Notes: generated by a model from the sequence alone, not told the origin. A DNA stretch of 64,000 nt from Nocardioides campestrisoli (GCF_013624435.2 NZ_CP061768.1:868001-932000), one strand, 5' to 3'. Shown: positions 32,761 to 43,539, numbered from the stretch's first letter. Program-made: numbers and translations.

Positions 32761-35343
32761 ATGTACCAGCGAAGGACTCTCGTGGTCGCCGGTCACGGCA
32801 TGGTGGGACACCGCTTCGTGCAGGCCGCGATCGAGCGCGGGCTCACCGAGACCCACGACATCCTGGTGGTCGGCGAGGAGCCGCGACCTGCCTACGACCG
32901 GGTCGCGCTGACCTCGTACTTCGGCGCCGGCAGCGCCGAGGAGCTCTCCCTGCTCCCGGCCGGCCGGTACGACGACCCACGGGTGCGGCTGCGCCTCGGC
33001 ACCAGCATCACCTCGGTCGACACCGAGGGCCGGACGGTCCTCCTCTCCGACGGGGTGCGGGTCGGCTACGACGCACTGGTCCTGGCCACCGGGGCCGCCC
33101 CGTTCGTGCCGCCGGTGCCCGGCCGGGACCTCCCGGGGTGTTTCGTCTACCGCACGATCGAGGACCTCGACGCGATCCGGGACGCCTCGGCGCGGGCCAC
33201 CACCGGCGTGGTGGTCGGCGGCGGGCTGCTCGGCCTCGAGGCCGCCAACGCGCTGGTCCAGCTCGGGCTGGAGACCCACGTGGTCGAGATGGCCCCGCGG
33301 CTGATGCCGGTCCAGCTCGACGAGGCGGGCGGCCGGACGCTGGTCCGGCACATCGAGAAGCTCGGCGTCACCGTGCACACCGGGACGGCGACCGGAGCGA
33401 TCACCGGGGACGGCGGGGTCGAGGGCCTGACGCTGGCCGACGGCACCACGCTCGAGACCCAGGTGGTGGTGTTCTCCGCCGGGATCCGACCCCGCGACCA
33501 GCTCGCCCGGGACGCCGGCATCGCCGTGGCCGAGCGGGGCGGCGTCCTGGTCGACGAGCAGTGCCGCAGCAGCGACCCGCACGTCTACGCGGTCGGCGAG
33601 TGCGCCGCGCCGGGTGGACGGATGTACGGCCTGGTTGCACCGGGCTACTCGATGGCCGAGGTCGTGGTCGACGCGCTGCTCGACGGCGCCGGCACCTTCA
33701 CCGGGGCCGACATGTCCACCAAGCTCAAGCTGCTCGGGGTCGACGTGGCCAGCTTCGGCGACGCGTTCGCCACCACGCAGGGCGCGCTGGAGCTGGTCTT
33801 CGCCGACGCGGTGGCCGGTGTCTACAAGAAGCTCGTGGTGAGCGAGACCGAGCAGGGCTCCTACCGGCTGCTCGGCGGCATCCTGGTCGGCGACGCCACG
33901 GCGTACGGCGTGCTCCGACCGATGGTCTCCTCCGGCATGGCGCTGCCCGACAACCCCGAGGAGCTGATCCTGCCGGCCCGCTCGGGCCAGGGGGCACAGC
34001 CCGGGCTGCCGGACGAGGCCGTGGTCTGCTCGTGCAACAACGTGACCAAGGCCGCGATCAGGACCGCGGTGACCAGCGGGACCGGCGAGCGGGAGCCGTG
34101 CGCCGACCTGTCCTGCGTGAAGTCCTGCACCCGGGCCGGCAGCACCTGCGGCTCGTGCGTCCCGGTGGTGAAGAACATCATCGATGAGCGGTTCGCCGCG
34201 CTGGGCAAGGTGGTCGACAAGGGGCTCTGCGAGCACTTCGCGCTGACCCGCCAGGAGCTCTTCGACCTGGTCGCGGTGCACGGCTACCGCCGCTTCGACG
34301 ACCTGGTGGAGGCCCACGGCCGCGGTCGCGGCTGCGAGGTCTGCAAGCCGGTCGTGGCCAGCATCCTGGCCAGCCAGTTCAACGGGCACGTGCTCGGCGC
34401 GGAGACCGTGGCGCTGCAGGACACCAACGACGCCTACCTGGCCAACATCCAGCGCAACGGGACCTACTCGGTGGTGCCCCGGATCCCCGGCGGCGAGATC
34501 ACCCCCGACAAGCTGATCGTGATCGGCGAGGTGGCGCGCGACTTCAACCTCTACACCAAGATCACCGGCGGGCAGCGGATCGACCTGTTCGGCGCCCGGA
34601 TGGAGCAGCTCCCCGCGATCTGGCGCCGGCTGGTCGACGCCGGGTTCGAGTCCGGCCACGCCTACGGCAAGTCGCTGCGCACGGTGAAGTCGTGCGTCGG
34701 CTCGACCTGGTGCCGGTTCGGCGTCCAGGACAGCGTCGGCCTGGCCATCGCGCTGGAGCTGCGCTACCGCGGGCTCCGCTCGCCGCACAAGCTCAAGGGC
34801 GGGGTCAGCGGCTGCGCCCGGGAGTGCGCCGAGGCCCGCGGCAAGGACTTCGGCGTGATCGCCACCGAGAAGGGGTGGAACCTCTACGTCGGCGGCAACG
34901 GCGGCGCCACCCCGGCGCACGCCCAGCTGCTCGCCGGGGACCTCGACACCCACGAGCTGGTGCGCTACCTGGACCGGTTCCTCATGTACTACATCCGCAC
35001 CGCGGACCGGCTGCAGCGGACCTCGACCTGGGTCGCCGCCCTCGACGGCGGCCTCGACCGGGTCAGGGCGGTCGTGGTCGATGACGAGCTGGGCCTGGGT
35101 GCCGAGCTCGAGGAGGCCATGGCCCGGCACATCGGCTCCTACGAGGACGAGTGGAGGGCGACCCTGGAGGACCCGGAGAAGCTGAGCCGCTTCGTCTCCT
35201 TCGTCAACGCCCCGGACACCCCCGACCCGTCGATCTCGTTCACCACCGAGCGCGGGCAGATCCAGCCGACGGTGCCCGACGACCGGCCCGCCGGGCCGGT
35301 GCTGCTCGCGGCCACCATCGGTGTGCGGAGGACCGAGCCATGA
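32761..35343 (+). CDS. nirB: Nitrite reductase [NAD(P)H] large subunit NirB
   Basis: Sirohaem enzyme reducing nitrite to ammonium in the cytoplasm, 860 aa. Domains: FAD/NAD oxidoreductase (1-410; VVAGHGMVGHRFV and VVVGGGLLGLEAAN), BFD [2Fe-2S] (Cys423, Cys425, Cys463, Cys466), then the nitrite/sulfite reductase domains with the [4Fe-4S]-sirohaem ligands Cys645, Cys651, Cys685 and Cys689. ATG 32761 has GGAAGGAG upstream; GTG 32755 is inside that site. ATGA overlap with nirD. Confidence 0.97.
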   Translation: MYQRRTLVVAGHGMVGHRFVQAAIERGLTETHDILVVGEEPRPAYDRVALTSYFGAGSAEELSLLPAGRYDDPRVRLRLGTSITSVDTEGRTVLLSDGVRVGYDALVLATGAAPFVPPVPGRDLPGCFVYRTIEDLDAIRDASARATTGVVVGGGLLGLEAANALVQLGLETHVVEMAPRLMPVQLDEAGGRTLVRHIEKLGVTVHTGTATGAITGDGGVEGLTLADGTTLETQVVVFSAGIRPRDQLARDAGIAVAERGGVLVDEQCRSSDPHVYAVGECAAPGGRMYGLVAPGYSMAEVVVDALLDGAGTFTGADMSTKLKLLGVDVASFGDAFATTQGALELVFADAVAGVYKKLVVSETEQGSYRLLGGILVGDATAYGVLRPMVSSGMALPDNPEELILPARSGQGAQPGLPDEAVVCSCNNVTKAAIRTAVTSGTGEREPCADLSCVKSCTRAGSTCGSCVPVVKNIIDERFAALGKVVDKGLCEHFALTRQELFDLVAVHGYRRFDDLVEAHGRGRGCEVCKPVVASILASQFNGHVLGAETVALQDTNDAYLANIQRNGTYSVVPRIPGGEITPDKLIVIGEVARDFNLYTKITGGQRIDLFGARMEQLPAIWRRLVDAGFESGHAYGKSLRTVKSCVGSTWCRFGVQDSVGLAIALELRYRGLRSPHKLKGGVSGCARECAEARGKDFGVIATEKGWNLYVGGNGGATPAHAQLLAGDLDTHELVRYLDRFLMYYIRTADRLQRTSTWVAALDGGLDRVRAVVVDDELGLGAELEEAMARHIGSYEDEWRATLEDPEKLSRFVSFVNAPDTPDPSISFTTERGQIQPTVPDDRPAGPVLLAATIGVRRTEP

Positions 35344-35702
35344 CCCCGTCTCTCGGGCAGGAGTGGCAGCCGGTCTGCCGGCTGGACGACCTGGAGGTCG
35401 AGCGGGGAGCCGCGGCGCTGGTGCACGGGCAGGCGGTGGCGATCTTCCGCACCCACGACGACCAGGTCTTCGCGCTGGGCAACCACGACCCGTTCAGCCG
35501 GGTCTCGGTGCTGGCGCGCGGGATCGTCGGCAGCCGCGGCGACGTCGACTTCGTCGCCTCCCCGATGCACAAGCACGCCTTCGACCTGCGGACCGGACGC
35601 TGCCTGGACGACGAGCACGTCTGGGTCGCCAGCTACGACGTACGGGTGGTGGACGGCGTGGTGCAGGTGGGGCGGCGGCAGGAGCGGCGTGCCAGCGCCT
35701 GA
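35340..35702 (+). CDS. nirD: Nitrite reductase small subunit NirD
   Basis: A 120-aa Rieske-fold partner of NirB. It keeps the fold (EWQPVCRLDDLEVERGAAAL, FALGNHDPFSRVSVLARGI, SPMHKHAFDLRTGRCL) but lacks the Cys-His cluster pairs, as is normal for NirD. It overlaps nirB by ATGA and nnaR by 14 bases, so the three genes are one coupled operon. Confidence 0.95.
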   Translation: MTPSLGQEWQPVCRLDDLEVERGAAALVHGQAVAIFRTHDDQVFALGNHDPFSRVSVLARGIVGSRGDVDFVASPMHKHAFDLRTGRCLDDEHVWVASYDVRVVDGVVQVGRRQERRASA

Positions 35703-36822
35703 GGCGAGACCCGCGACGGGTCCGTTGCACGGCTTCCGGATCGGGGTCACCGCCTCGCGCAAGGCCGAGGAGCAGATCGGGCTGCTCGAGCGGCGCGGCG
35801 CGGAGGTCACCTGGGCGCCGGTGCTGCGCACCGGGGTGGCCAGCGCCGAGGACGAGGCGCTGCGGGCCGCGACCGCGGGGGTGCTCGCCGAGCCCGTGGA
35901 CCTGCTGGTCGCCACCACCGGCGTGGGCATGAAGGCCTGGCTGGCGGCCGCGGAGCAGTGGGGGATGCTCCCGGCGCTGCGGACCCGGCTGGACCAGGCC
36001 GAGATCATCGCCCGCGGACCCAAGACCGTGGGGGCGCTGCGGGCCGGTGGGCTGCGCGAGCTCTGGTCCCCGGACTCGGAGTGCTTCGAGGACGTGCTGG
36101 CCCACCTGCGCGGCCGCGACCTGGCCGGCAGGCGGATCGTGGTCCAGGAGCACGGGCAGTCGCTCTCGATGGTCGCGCACGCGCTGCGCCGCCAGGGCGC
36201 CGAGGTCCAGGTCGTCACCGTCTACCGGGTCGAGGCGGCGCCGGACCCGGCGGCCACCTTCCACCTGGTCGACCTGGTGGCCGACCAGGCCCTGGACGCG
36301 GTGACCTTCACCGCCGCGCCCGCGGTCAAGGCGTTCCTGGAGGCCGCCGAGGCCACCGGCCGGCACGAGGAGGTGCTGGAGGCGTTCCGCACCGAGGTGG
36401 TCGCGGCCAGCGTAGGCCCGGTCACCGCCTCGGCGCTCCAGCCGCTGGGCGTGCCCACCGTGTGGCCGACCCGGTCCAGGCTCGCCGCGATGGTGACGAT
36501 GATCGAGCGCGAGCTGCCCAGCCGGCGCAGCGGCGTCGCGTTCGAGGTCTGCGGCGGCCACCTGCTGCGGGTCCTCGGCGACCGGGTCCTGGTCGACGGG
36601 GAGGAGGCCAGGCTGACGCCCGCGCCGCAGGCGGTGCTCCGGGCGCTGCTGGCCCGTCCGGGTCACGTCGTCGGGCGCGCCGAGCTGCTGCGCGCCCTGC
36701 CCTCGGGCACCGCGGGCTCCGAGCACGCGGTGGAGATGGCGGTGGCGCGGCTGCGCGGCGCGATCGGCCCCGACGCGGTGCAGACGGTGGTGAAGCGCGG
36801 CTACCGGCTGGCGCTGGCCTGA
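35689..36822 (+). CDS. nnaR: HemD-like/OmpR-winged-helix regulator NnaR
   Basis: A 377-aa two-domain protein. Residues 15-265 are a uroporphyrinogen-III synthase (HemD) fold (GFRIGVTASRKAEEQIGLLERRGAEV, VVQEHGQSLSMVAHAL, TVYRVEAAPD, VTFTAAPAVKAFL). Residues 285-377 are an OmpR-type winged helix ([36 protein letters not shown]). Proteins of this build next to nirBD are known in Streptomyces and mycobacteria as NnaR, activators of nitrate/nitrite assimilation. Whether it also makes uroporphyrinogen III (needed for NirB's sirohaem) cannot be told here. The end overlaps the convergent hydrolase by 22 bases. Confidence 0.9.
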   Translation: MPAPEARPATGPLHGFRIGVTASRKAEEQIGLLERRGAEVTWAPVLRTGVASAEDEALRAATAGVLAEPVDLLVATTGVGMKAWLAAAEQWGMLPALRTRLDQAEIIARGPKTVGALRAGGLRELWSPDSECFEDVLAHLRGRDLAGRRIVVQEHGQSLSMVAHALRRQGAEVQVVTVYRVEAAPDPAATFHLVDLVADQALDAVTFTAAPAVKAFLEAAEATGRHEEVLEAFRTEVVAASVGPVTASALQPLGVPTVWPTRSRLAAMVTMIERELPSRRSGVAFEVCGGHLLRVLGDRVLVDGEEARLTPAPQAVLRALLARPGHVVGRAELLRALPSGTAGSEHAVEMAVARLRGAIGPDAVQTVVKRGYRLALA

Positions 36823-37697
36823 GCGACCTCGACCAGGTCGACCAGGTGCTCGGTGACCAGGTCGCTGCGCTCCAGCGGGAGCATGTGGCCCGCCCCCGGG
36901 GCCACCACCAGCCGGGACCGCCGCAGGTGGTCGGCGATCCGACGGGCGTGCGGCAGCGGGGTGAGCCGGTCGCGGGAGCCCACCAGCACCCGGGTGGGGG
37001 CGTGGTCGTACGCGGCGAGCGCGGCGGCGCGGTCGTGGCCCTGCATGTCGTTGTAGAACCCGCGCATGGTGGCGGGGGAGCAGTTGATGATCTGGTCGAC
37101 CACCAGACCGGCGTCCCGGGGCCGCAGCGGGTCGCCGAAGAGCAGCCGGTTGACCACGGCGCGCTCGATCGTCGGCGTACGACGCCGTGCCCGGCGGCTC
37201 AGCGTCCGGGCCCGCATCGCCAGCAGCTGGGGGAGCCGGGCACGGACGCCCGGGCCGAGCTCGGGCAGGCCCAGGGTGACGGTGTCCAGCTGGCCCGAGG
37301 AGGTGGCGACGAAGAGCGCCCCGGCGGTCCGGGCGGCGAGGTCCGGCCGCTGCTCGGCCAGCGCCATCAGCGTCATCCCGCCGATGGAGTGACCTGCCAG
37401 CACCAGCGGCCCGCGGGGTGCGTGCAGGTCGATCAGGTCCGCCATGTCGCGGGCCAGGTTGGCCACCGTGCAGCTGGCCTCGGGGGCCGCCTCGGAGCGG
37501 CCGTGGCCGCGGTGGTCCCAGGTCAGGATCCGCAGGTCGTGGCCGTAGCGGGAGAGCAGGTCGAGGACCTGGTAGTGCCAGTCGTCGGTGTCGGCGGTCC
37601 AGCAGTGGGCCAGCGCCACGGTGACCGGCTCCTGCGACGGGGTGGGCGTCGGGCCGTGCACGCGGACGTGGAGCCGGAGCCCGTCGAAGGTCTTCAC
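36801..37697 (-). CDS. Alpha/beta hydrolase
   Basis: A 298-aa alpha/beta-fold hydrolase with nucleophile motif [10 protein letters not shown] (Ser near residue 97), GHGRS after the second strand (WDHRGHGRS), and catalytic His in [12 protein letters not shown]. Residues 135-200 form an Arg-rich cap. GTG 37697 overlaps the ispF stop by GTGA, so it is co-transcribed with ispF. The longer in-frame reading to 38219 is the ispF shadow. Substrate unknown. Confidence 0.87.
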   Translation of the reverse strand: MKTFDGLRLHVRVHGPTPTPSQEPVTVALAHCWTADTDDWHYQVLDLLSRYGHDLRILTWDHRGHGRSEAAPEASCTVANLARDMADLIDLHAPRGPLVLAGHSIGGMTLMALAEQRPDLAARTAGALFVATSSGQLDTVTLGLPELGPGVRARLPQLLAMRARTLSRRARRRTPTIERAVVNRLLFGDPLRPRDAGLVVDQIINCSPATMRGFYNDMQGHDRAAALAAYDHAPTRVLVGSRDRLTPLPHARRIADHLRRSRLVVAPGAGHMLPLERSDLVTEHLVDLVEVAQASASR

Positions 37698-38206
37698 CCG
37701 GCCACGATGGCAGTCGCGACCGCCGCGACGCCCTCGCCGCGCCCGGTCAGACCCAGCCCGTCGGTGGTGGTGGCCGAGACGGTGACCGGTGCGCCGACCG
37801 CCTCGCCCAGCGCCCGCTCGGCCTCGGCGCGCCGCGGACCCAGTCGCGGGCGGTTGCCGATCACCTGGATCGCGACGTTGCCGATCTCGAACCCCGCAGC
37901 CCGCACGCGGGCGGCGGTCTCGGTGAGCAGGGCGACCCCCGAGGCGCCTGCCCACTCGGGCTCGGCGGTGCCGAAGTTGCTGCCCAGGTCGCCCAGACCG
38001 GCGGCCGAGAGCAGCGCGTCGCAGGCGGCGTGGGCGGCCACGTCGGCGTCGGAGTGGCCCTCCAGGCCACGTGGCTCCTCCGGCCAGGAGAGACCGGCGA
38101 GGTGCATCGGCACCCCCTCGACCAGGCGGTGCACGTCGGTGCCGACGCCGACGCGCGGGAGCGGGACTGGGGGCTGTGTGGGACGGGGGCTCACGCCGTC
38201 GATCAT
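37694..38206 (-). CDS. ispF: 2-C-methyl-D-erythritol 2,4-cyclodiphosphate synthase
   Basis: MEP-pathway enzyme that cyclises CDP-ME 2-phosphate, 170 aa, forming a zinc trimer. Metal ligands sit in GTDVHRL (Asp, His) and the His of EGHSDADV. The conserved C-terminal block is [14 protein letters not shown], with Asp where Glu is usual. ATG 38206 ([11 protein letters not shown]) leaves 21 bases to the divergent gene. It is separated from ispD by about 13 kb of nitrogen and redox genes. Confidence 0.95.
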   Translation of the reverse strand: MIDGVSPRPTQPPVPLPRVGVGTDVHRLVEGVPMHLAGLSWPEEPRGLEGHSDADVAAHAACDALLSAAGLGDLGSNFGTAEPEWAGASGVALLTETAARVRAAGFEIGNVAIQVIGNRPRLGPRRAEAERALGEAVGAPVTVSATTTDGLGLTGRGEGVAAVATAIVAG

Positions 38207-38227
38207 GCCTGAGCCACAATTCCCCGC

Positions 38228-39793
38228 ATGACGTCGTCTCGCTCGTGGGTCCTGGCGGGGGTCGTGGCCGGGACGACCGGGCTCGCGACCAGCTATCTGG
38301 CTGCCAAGGTGCTGACCATCCGGGAGACCCCGCTGGTGGCCGCCGCCGACCTGGTCGTGCGACTGACCCCCGGCCCGGTGGCCGAGTGGGCGATCGAGAC
38401 GCTGGGCCCGGCGGACAAGCCGGTGCTGATGGTCTCGGTGGTGCTGGTCCTGCTCGGCTCGTTCGCCCTCGCCGGCTGGGCCTGGGGCCTCGCCTGGTGG
38501 CGGGGCGTGCTGGCCTGGCTGGCGGTGGCCGGCGCGGGCCTGCTCGCCGTCCTGCTGCAGCGCGGCGCCGGGATGGTCGAGACCCTGCCGCTGGCCGTCG
38601 GCCTGGTCACCACCCTGGTGGTGACCGCCGGCCTGGGCAGGGCGGGCCGCGTCCCGGACGGGGCCGACCCGGAGAAGGACGGTGACCTCGAGGGCGACGG
38701 TGCCGGGACCCGGTGGCGGGGCGGTCGCCGGGGACTGCTGCTGGGCCTGTCGGTGGCCGCTGTCGTCACCGTGGCCTCGACCGCGATCGGCAGGATCATC
38801 GGCAACCGCAAGCGCGCGGTGCAGGAGAGCCGGCGGCTGCTGCGGATCCCCGGCGTCACTGACCGTGACGCGCCCGCCCGTGCCCGGATCGGGCTCGAGG
38901 GCGTCACCAGCTGGCGCACTCCGAGCGAGGAGTTCTACCGGATCGACACCACCCTGGCGGTGCCCACCATCGACCCGGGTCAGTGGCGGCTGCGGATCCA
39001 CGGGATGGTCGACCGCGAGGTGGTGCTCACCTACGACGACCTGGTCACCATGGAGCTGACCGAGGCCTGGGTGACCCTCAACTGCGTCTCCAACCCCGTG
39101 GGCGGCGGGCTGGTCGGCAACGCCTGGTGGAGCGGGGTGCGGACCGCCACGCTGCTCGAGCTGGCCGGGGTGCAGGACGGCGCCGACGCGGTGCTCCAGA
39201 CCTCCGAGGACGGCTGGGACTGCAGCACTCCGCTCTCGGCGATGACCGACGAGCGCGACGCGATGGTCGCGGTCGCGATGAACGGCGAGCCGCTCACGAT
39301 CGAGCACGGCTTCCCCGCCCGGACGCTGGTGCCCGGGCTCTACGGCTACGTCTCGGCCTGCAAGTGGGTCGTGGACTGGGAGGTCACCCGCTTCGACCGG
39401 GTGGAGGCGTTCTGGACCCAGCGCGGCTGGGCCGAGCAGGGGCCGGTGAAGATCGCCTCGCGGATCGACGTCCCCGCCGCCGGTGACTCGGTGCCGGCCG
39501 GTCAGGTGCGGGTGGGCGGCGTGGCCTGGCACCAGCACGTCGGGATCTCCGCCGTGGAGGTGGCCCTGGACGGCGGCGACTGGCAGGAGGCCGAGATCGC
39601 CTCGCCCAAGACCGACGACACCTGGGTCCAGTGGGCGGCGACCGTGCCGGTCCCCGAGGGCGAGCACGTGCTCCGGGTGCGGGCGCGCGGCAAGGACGGT
39701 GCGGTGCAGACCGGCGTACGCCGGGACGTGGTGCCCGACGGCGCGACCGGGTGGCACACGGTCGAGTTCACCGCAGCCGGACCGGACGACTGA
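38228..39793 (+). CDS. Membrane-anchored sulfite-oxidase-family molybdopterin oxidoreductase
   Basis: A 521-aa protein. The first 200 residues hold about five membrane helices. An Oxidored_molyb domain (about 225-400) follows, with the Mo ligand Cys286 in [11 protein letters not shown] and the GYVSACKWV segment, then a Mo-co dimerisation Ig-like domain (about 410-521: [24 protein letters not shown]). The active domain is probably on the outer face. The redox substrate is unknown and no cytochrome partner is adjacent. CACAAT lies seven bases before the ATG (leaderless). Confidence 0.9.
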   Translation: MTSSRSWVLAGVVAGTTGLATSYLAAKVLTIRETPLVAAADLVVRLTPGPVAEWAIETLGPADKPVLMVSVVLVLLGSFALAGWAWGLAWWRGVLAWLAVAGAGLLAVLLQRGAGMVETLPLAVGLVTTLVVTAGLGRAGRVPDGADPEKDGDLEGDGAGTRWRGGRRGLLLGLSVAAVVTVASTAIGRIIGNRKRAVQESRRLLRIPGVTDRDAPARARIGLEGVTSWRTPSEEFYRIDTTLAVPTIDPGQWRLRIHGMVDREVVLTYDDLVTMELTEAWVTLNCVSNPVGGGLVGNAWWSGVRTATLLELAGVQDGADAVLQTSEDGWDCSTPLSAMTDERDAMVAVAMNGEPLTIEHGFPARTLVPGLYGYVSACKWVVDWEVTRFDRVEAFWTQRGWAEQGPVKIASRIDVPAAGDSVPAGQVRVGGVAWHQHVGISAVEVALDGGDWQEAEIASPKTDDTWVQWAATVPVPEGEHVLRVRARGKDGAVQTGVRRDVVPDGATGWHTVEFTAAGPDD

Positions 39794-39809
39794 GCCGGAC
39801 CGGCCGAGC

Positions 39810-41063
39810 TCAGTCCTCGAGCAGGTAGGTGAGCCCGCCGGACCCGTCGAGCCAGACCTGCTCGAACTGGGCCCGGTCGTAGGTGCGGCGCACCGAGGAG
39901 TTGGTGGGGGCAGCCGGGTCGTTGACCACCACGTCGCCGGAGGCGGTGAAACCGACGAGGACCATCAGGTGCCCCGCGGTGGAGCGGATCGGCGCGCCGC
40001 CCAGCTGACCGGAGGAGAAGGCGACCGAGACGATCAGCGGGGTGCCGGCGGCGATGTGCTGCTCGGCGGCGCGCAGGTCGCGCAGCCGGGTGACCGAGGT
40101 CCGGGGGAGCAGCGTGCCGGCGTAGGCGGTGTTGAACGCCCAGTTGCCGGTCCCGCGGTAGCCGTGGTCGTAGGTCTGCTGCGCGGTGTGGTCGACCAGC
40201 GCGTCGGTGTGGCGCCCGCCGGCGAAGGTCCGGGCAGCGGCCGGCACGACGCCGTAGTGCTCGAGCACCATCGCCAGGGAGGTGGGCGAGCACCAGGCCT
40301 CGCCGCCGTTGCCGTACTGCGGGTAGTGGCCGCGGTGGGTCATCTGCGAGTACGCCGGGACGTCGATCACGGTGCCGGCCGCGGCCCCGGGGGCCGAGGT
40401 CGCGCCGCGCGGGCCCACCCGGCTGGCCATCGCGCCGACCCGGTCCAGCGAGGGGGCGGTGCGGGTGCCGCTGCGGCGCATCAGCTGCACCTTGAGCTGC
40501 CAGCCGACCGCGCCGGCGGCGTCGTGGGTCTTGATGGTGTCGACCGCGACCCGGGCCAGGTCGTCGTCCTGGCTGCCGAGGGTGGTGCGCCGCACCCAGC
40601 GGTTGCCCGAGGTCCAGCGGGCCATGGTGTCCCAGGAGCCGGTGGTGCCGTCGGCGGCGCGGACCCGGGCCTTGACCTCGATCCAGCTGTCGCCGGGGGT
40701 GGTGGCCTGCCAGGACGGGATCAGCTCGGTGAAGCCGAAGGACTCGCTGACCCAGGGCGAGGTCCACACGCCGACGTCGTAGCGCCGGCCGTCGTGGGTC
40801 CGGCTGCGGGTCGGCTTCTTGAGCCGGACCGACCCTCGGGCGATCTTGGTGCCGACGCGGCGCCCGGGGCGCAGCTCGTGGCCCGCGTCGAAGGAGGTGT
40901 CGGAGACCTGGGTGGTCGAGCGCCGGGGCGCCGGCTCGTCCTCGCCCGGGGCGCTGGTGGCCGGGGCGGCGACCACGAGAGCGGCCGGCACGGCCAGCGC
41001 CACCGCGGTGGCGACCAGCCCGGAGAGGGGGCGGCGAGCGGGGCGGGAGGGCAGGCGGCTCAT
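39810..41063 (-). CDS. Secreted C39-like cysteine peptidase
   Basis: A 417-aa exported protein. Signal peptide at residues 1-38 (RR-rich start, long Ala/Val core, SAPG). The middle (60-220) looks like a beta-sandwich binding region ([19 protein letters not shown]). The C-terminal Peptidase_C39_2 domain has Cys258 ([17 protein letters not shown]), the catalytic His in [12 protein letters not shown] and the Asp in VVNDPAAP. Probably cell-wall or extracellular proteolysis. TATCGT lies seven bases before the ATG (leaderless). It sits between ispF and cysS. Confidence 0.87.
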   Translation of the reverse strand: MSRLPSRPARRPLSGLVATAVALAVPAALVVAAPATSAPGEDEPAPRRSTTQVSDTSFDAGHELRPGRRVGTKIARGSVRLKKPTRSRTHDGRRYDVGVWTSPWVSESFGFTELIPSWQATTPGDSWIEVKARVRAADGTTGSWDTMARWTSGNRWVRRTTLGSQDDDLARVAVDTIKTHDAAGAVGWQLKVQLMRRSGTRTAPSLDRVGAMASRVGPRGATSAPGAAAGTVIDVPAYSQMTHRGHYPQYGNGGEAWCSPTSLAMVLEHYGVVPAAARTFAGGRHTDALVDHTAQQTYDHGYRGTGNWAFNTAYAGTLLPRTSVTRLRDLRAAEQHIAAGTPLIVSVAFSSGQLGGAPIRSTAGHLMVLVGFTASGDVVVNDPAAPTNSSVRRTYDRAQFEQVWLDGSGGLTYLLED

Positions 41064-41150
41064 TCGCGGGACGATACGTCACACCAGCCCCATCCGTCAC
41101 CGGCTTCGCCGGATGCGGGGCGGGGCCGGGACCGCCCCTAGACTGACCGC

Positions 41151-42581
41151 GTGACTCTCCGGCTCCATGACACCGCCTCGCGCGAGGTCCGCGACTTCGT
41201 CCCCCTCCAGGAGGGCAAGGTCGGGATCTACGTCTGTGGCCTGACCGTGCAGAGCGAGCCGCACGTGGGCCACGTGCGCTCGGGAGTCAACTTCGACGTG
41301 CTCCAGCGGTGGTTGCGTGCCTCGGGCTACGACGTCACCTTCATCCGCAACACCACCGACATCGACGACAAGATCCTCGCCAAGGCCGCCGAGCAGGGTC
41401 GTCCTTGGTACAACCTCGCCTACGACATGCACCGCGAGCTCGACCGGGCCTACGCCGCGCTCAACGTGGCCCCGCCCACCTACGAGCCCAACGCCACCGG
41501 GCACGTGCCGGAGATGGTCGAGATGATCGCCTCGCTGATCGAGCGTGGGCACGCCTACCCCAGCGAGGACGGATCGGGCGACGTCTACTTCGACGTCCGC
41601 TCCTGGCCGACGTACGGCGAGCTCACCCGGCAGCGGATCGACGACATGGAGGCCGCCGAGGACGCGCCGGTCCGGGGCAAGCGGGACCCGCGCGACTTCG
41701 CCCTGTGGAAGGGCTGGAAGTCCGACTCCGAGCCCGCCACCGCCTCCTGGCCCTCGCCCTGGGGCCGCGGTCGCCCCGGCTGGCACATCGAGTGCTCGGC
41801 GATGGCCGGCAAGTACCTCGGCCCGGCGTTCGACATCCACGGCGGCGGCGTCGACCTGCGCTTCCCGCACCACGAGAACGAGCTGGCCCAGTCCCGCGCA
41901 GCCGGGCACCCGTTCGCGGCGTACTGGATGCACAACGCCTGGATCACCACCGCCGGCGAGAAGATGAGCAAGTCGCTCGGCAACAGCCTGACGATCCCGT
42001 CGGTGCTCCAGCGCTACCGCGGGATCGAGCTGCGCTACTACCTGGTGGCCGCGCACTACCGCTCCCACGTCGAGTTCTCCTTCGAGGCCCTCGACGAGGC
42101 CGCCACCGGCCTGCGCCGGATCGAGGCGTTCCTGGACCGGGCCCGGGTCGAGACGACGCCGGGCACCGCGACCCGCGAGCGGCTCCCCGAGGCCTTCGCC
42201 GCCGCCATGGACGACGACCTGGGCACCCCGGCCGCGGTGGCGGTGGTGCACGAGACCGTGCGCGAGGGCAACCGGCTGCTCGCCGACGGCGGCGACGCCC
42301 GGGAGGCCGCCGAGCAGGTGCTGGCGATGCTCGACGTGCTCGGGCTGCACCCGGCCGACCCCGCGTGGCGCGGGGGAGCCGACCAGGAGTCCGCCCGCCT
42401 GACCGACGCGGTCGACGCCCTGGTCGGCGCGCTGCTCGAGCAGCGCGCGGCGGCGCGGGCCGCCAAGGACTTCGCCACCGCAGACGCACTCCGTGACCGC
42501 ATCAAGGCGGCCGGCATCGAGATCGAGGACACCCCGTCGGGGCCGCGTTGGACGCTGGCCCAGACGCAGGGGAAGGACTGA
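41151..42581 (+). CDS. cysS: Cysteine--tRNA ligase
   Basis: Class I aminoacyl-tRNA synthetase charging tRNA-Cys, 476 aa. HIGH motif as PHVGHVRSG (about residues 37-45), KMSKS as EKMSKSLGN, and zinc site from VCGLT, HIECSAM and HHENE. It is cysteinyl-tRNA synthetase and not MshC, because the tRNA-binding C-terminal region ([25 protein letters not shown]) is present. The GTG start has TAGACT six bases upstream (leaderless). The rRNA methyltransferase gene starts two bases after its stop. Confidence 0.96.
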   Translation: MTLRLHDTASREVRDFVPLQEGKVGIYVCGLTVQSEPHVGHVRSGVNFDVLQRWLRASGYDVTFIRNTTDIDDKILAKAAEQGRPWYNLAYDMHRELDRAYAALNVAPPTYEPNATGHVPEMVEMIASLIERGHAYPSEDGSGDVYFDVRSWPTYGELTRQRIDDMEAAEDAPVRGKRDPRDFALWKGWKSDSEPATASWPSPWGRGRPGWHIECSAMAGKYLGPAFDIHGGGVDLRFPHHENELAQSRAAGHPFAAYWMHNAWITTAGEKMSKSLGNSLTIPSVLQRYRGIELRYYLVAAHYRSHVEFSFEALDEAATGLRRIEAFLDRARVETTPGTATRERLPEAFAAAMDDDLGTPAAVAVVHETVREGNRLLADGGDAREAAEQVLAMLDVLGLHPADPAWRGGADQESARLTDAVDALVGALLEQRAAARAAKDFATADALRDRIKAAGIEIEDTPSGPRWTLAQTQGKD

Positions 42582-42582
42582 C

Positions 42583-43539
42583 ATGGCAGGCAACTCCCAG
42601 CGCAAGGGATCCATCCGCAAGTCGAAGAAGGGGGCCACGGTCGGCTCCGGCGGCAAGGTCAAGCGCGGGCTCGAGGGACGCGGTCCCACCCCGAAGGCCG
42701 AGGACCGGCCGTACCACAAGGCACACAAGATGCGGGCCAAGGCCGAGAAGGTCGCGAACACCCGCCCCCGGCGTCCCGCCGGCAGCACCGACGCCGAGTG
42801 GGTGGCCGGGCGCAACAGCGTGCTCGAGGTGATGCGCGCCGGCGTCCCGGTGACCGCGATCTACGTCGCGGAGGGCGCCGAGCGCGACGGCCGGCTCCGC
42901 GAGGCCTTCAAGCTGGCCGCCGAGCGCGGTCTCTCGATGCTCGAGGTGACCCGCAACGAGATGGACCGGATGACCTCCGGGGCCGTCCACCAGGGCCTCG
43001 CCGCGCGGATCCCGTCGTACGAGTACGCGCACGCCGACGACCTGCTCGACCGCGCCAAGGAGGCCGGCGAGCCGGCGCTCGTGGTGGTGCTCGACTCGAT
43101 CACCGACCCGCGCAACCTCGGCGCCGTGGTCCGCTCCGCCTCCGGGTTCGGCGCGCACGGCGTCGTGGTCCCCGAGCGCCGGGCGGCCGGGATGACGGCC
43201 TCGGCGTGGAAGACCTCCGCCGGCGCCGCCGCCCGCACCCCGGTCGCGCAGACCGTCAACCTGGTCCGGCAGCTGAAGGCCTACCAGGACGCCGGCTGCA
43301 TGGTGGTCGGCCTGGACGCCGACGGCGACGTGTCGCTGCCCGAGCTGGTCGCCGAGGGCGGCCTGGCCGAGGGACCGCTGGTCCTGGTCGTCGGCTCGGA
43401 GGGCAAGGGACTCTCCCGGCTGGTGGGCGAGACCTGCGACCAGCTGGTCTCGATCCCGATGGCCAACAGCCTGGAGTCCCTCAACGCCGGGGTCGCGGCC
43501 TCGGTCGCGCTCTACGCGATCTCGAGGGCGCGCGCCTGA
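42583..43539 (+). CDS. rlmB: 23S rRNA (guanosine-2'-O-)-methyltransferase, RlmB/TrmH family
   Basis: SPOUT methyltransferase, 318 aa. A very basic N-terminus (residues 1-65, Lys/Arg/Gly-rich) precedes the substrate-binding domain ([25 protein letters not shown]) and the knotted SAM domain with [32 protein letters not shown] and [21 protein letters not shown]. It follows cysS as in mycobacteria (Rv3579c). ATG has GGAAGG upstream. The exact methylated base is inferred from family. Confidence 0.92.
   Translation: MAGNSQRKGSIRKSKKGATVGSGGKVKRGLEGRGPTPKAEDRPYHKAHKMRAKAEKVANTRPRRPAGSTDAEWVAGRNSVLEVMRAGVPVTAIYVAEGAERDGRLREAFKLAAERGLSMLEVTRNEMDRMTSGAVHQGLAARIPSYEYAHADDLLDRAKEAGEPALVVVLDSITDPRNLGAVVRSASGFGAHGVVVPERRAAGMTASAWKTSAGAAARTPVAQTVNLVRQLKAYQDAGCMVVGLDADGDVSLPELVAEGGLAEGPLVLVVGSEGKGLSRLVGETCDQLVSIPMANSLESLNAGVAASVALYAISRARA

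Noticed and set aside
24715..37697. Nitrate block as a recent mobile island
   Set aside because: No integrase, att-like repeats or GC shift at either border; codon use matches the flanks, so recent transfer is not supported.
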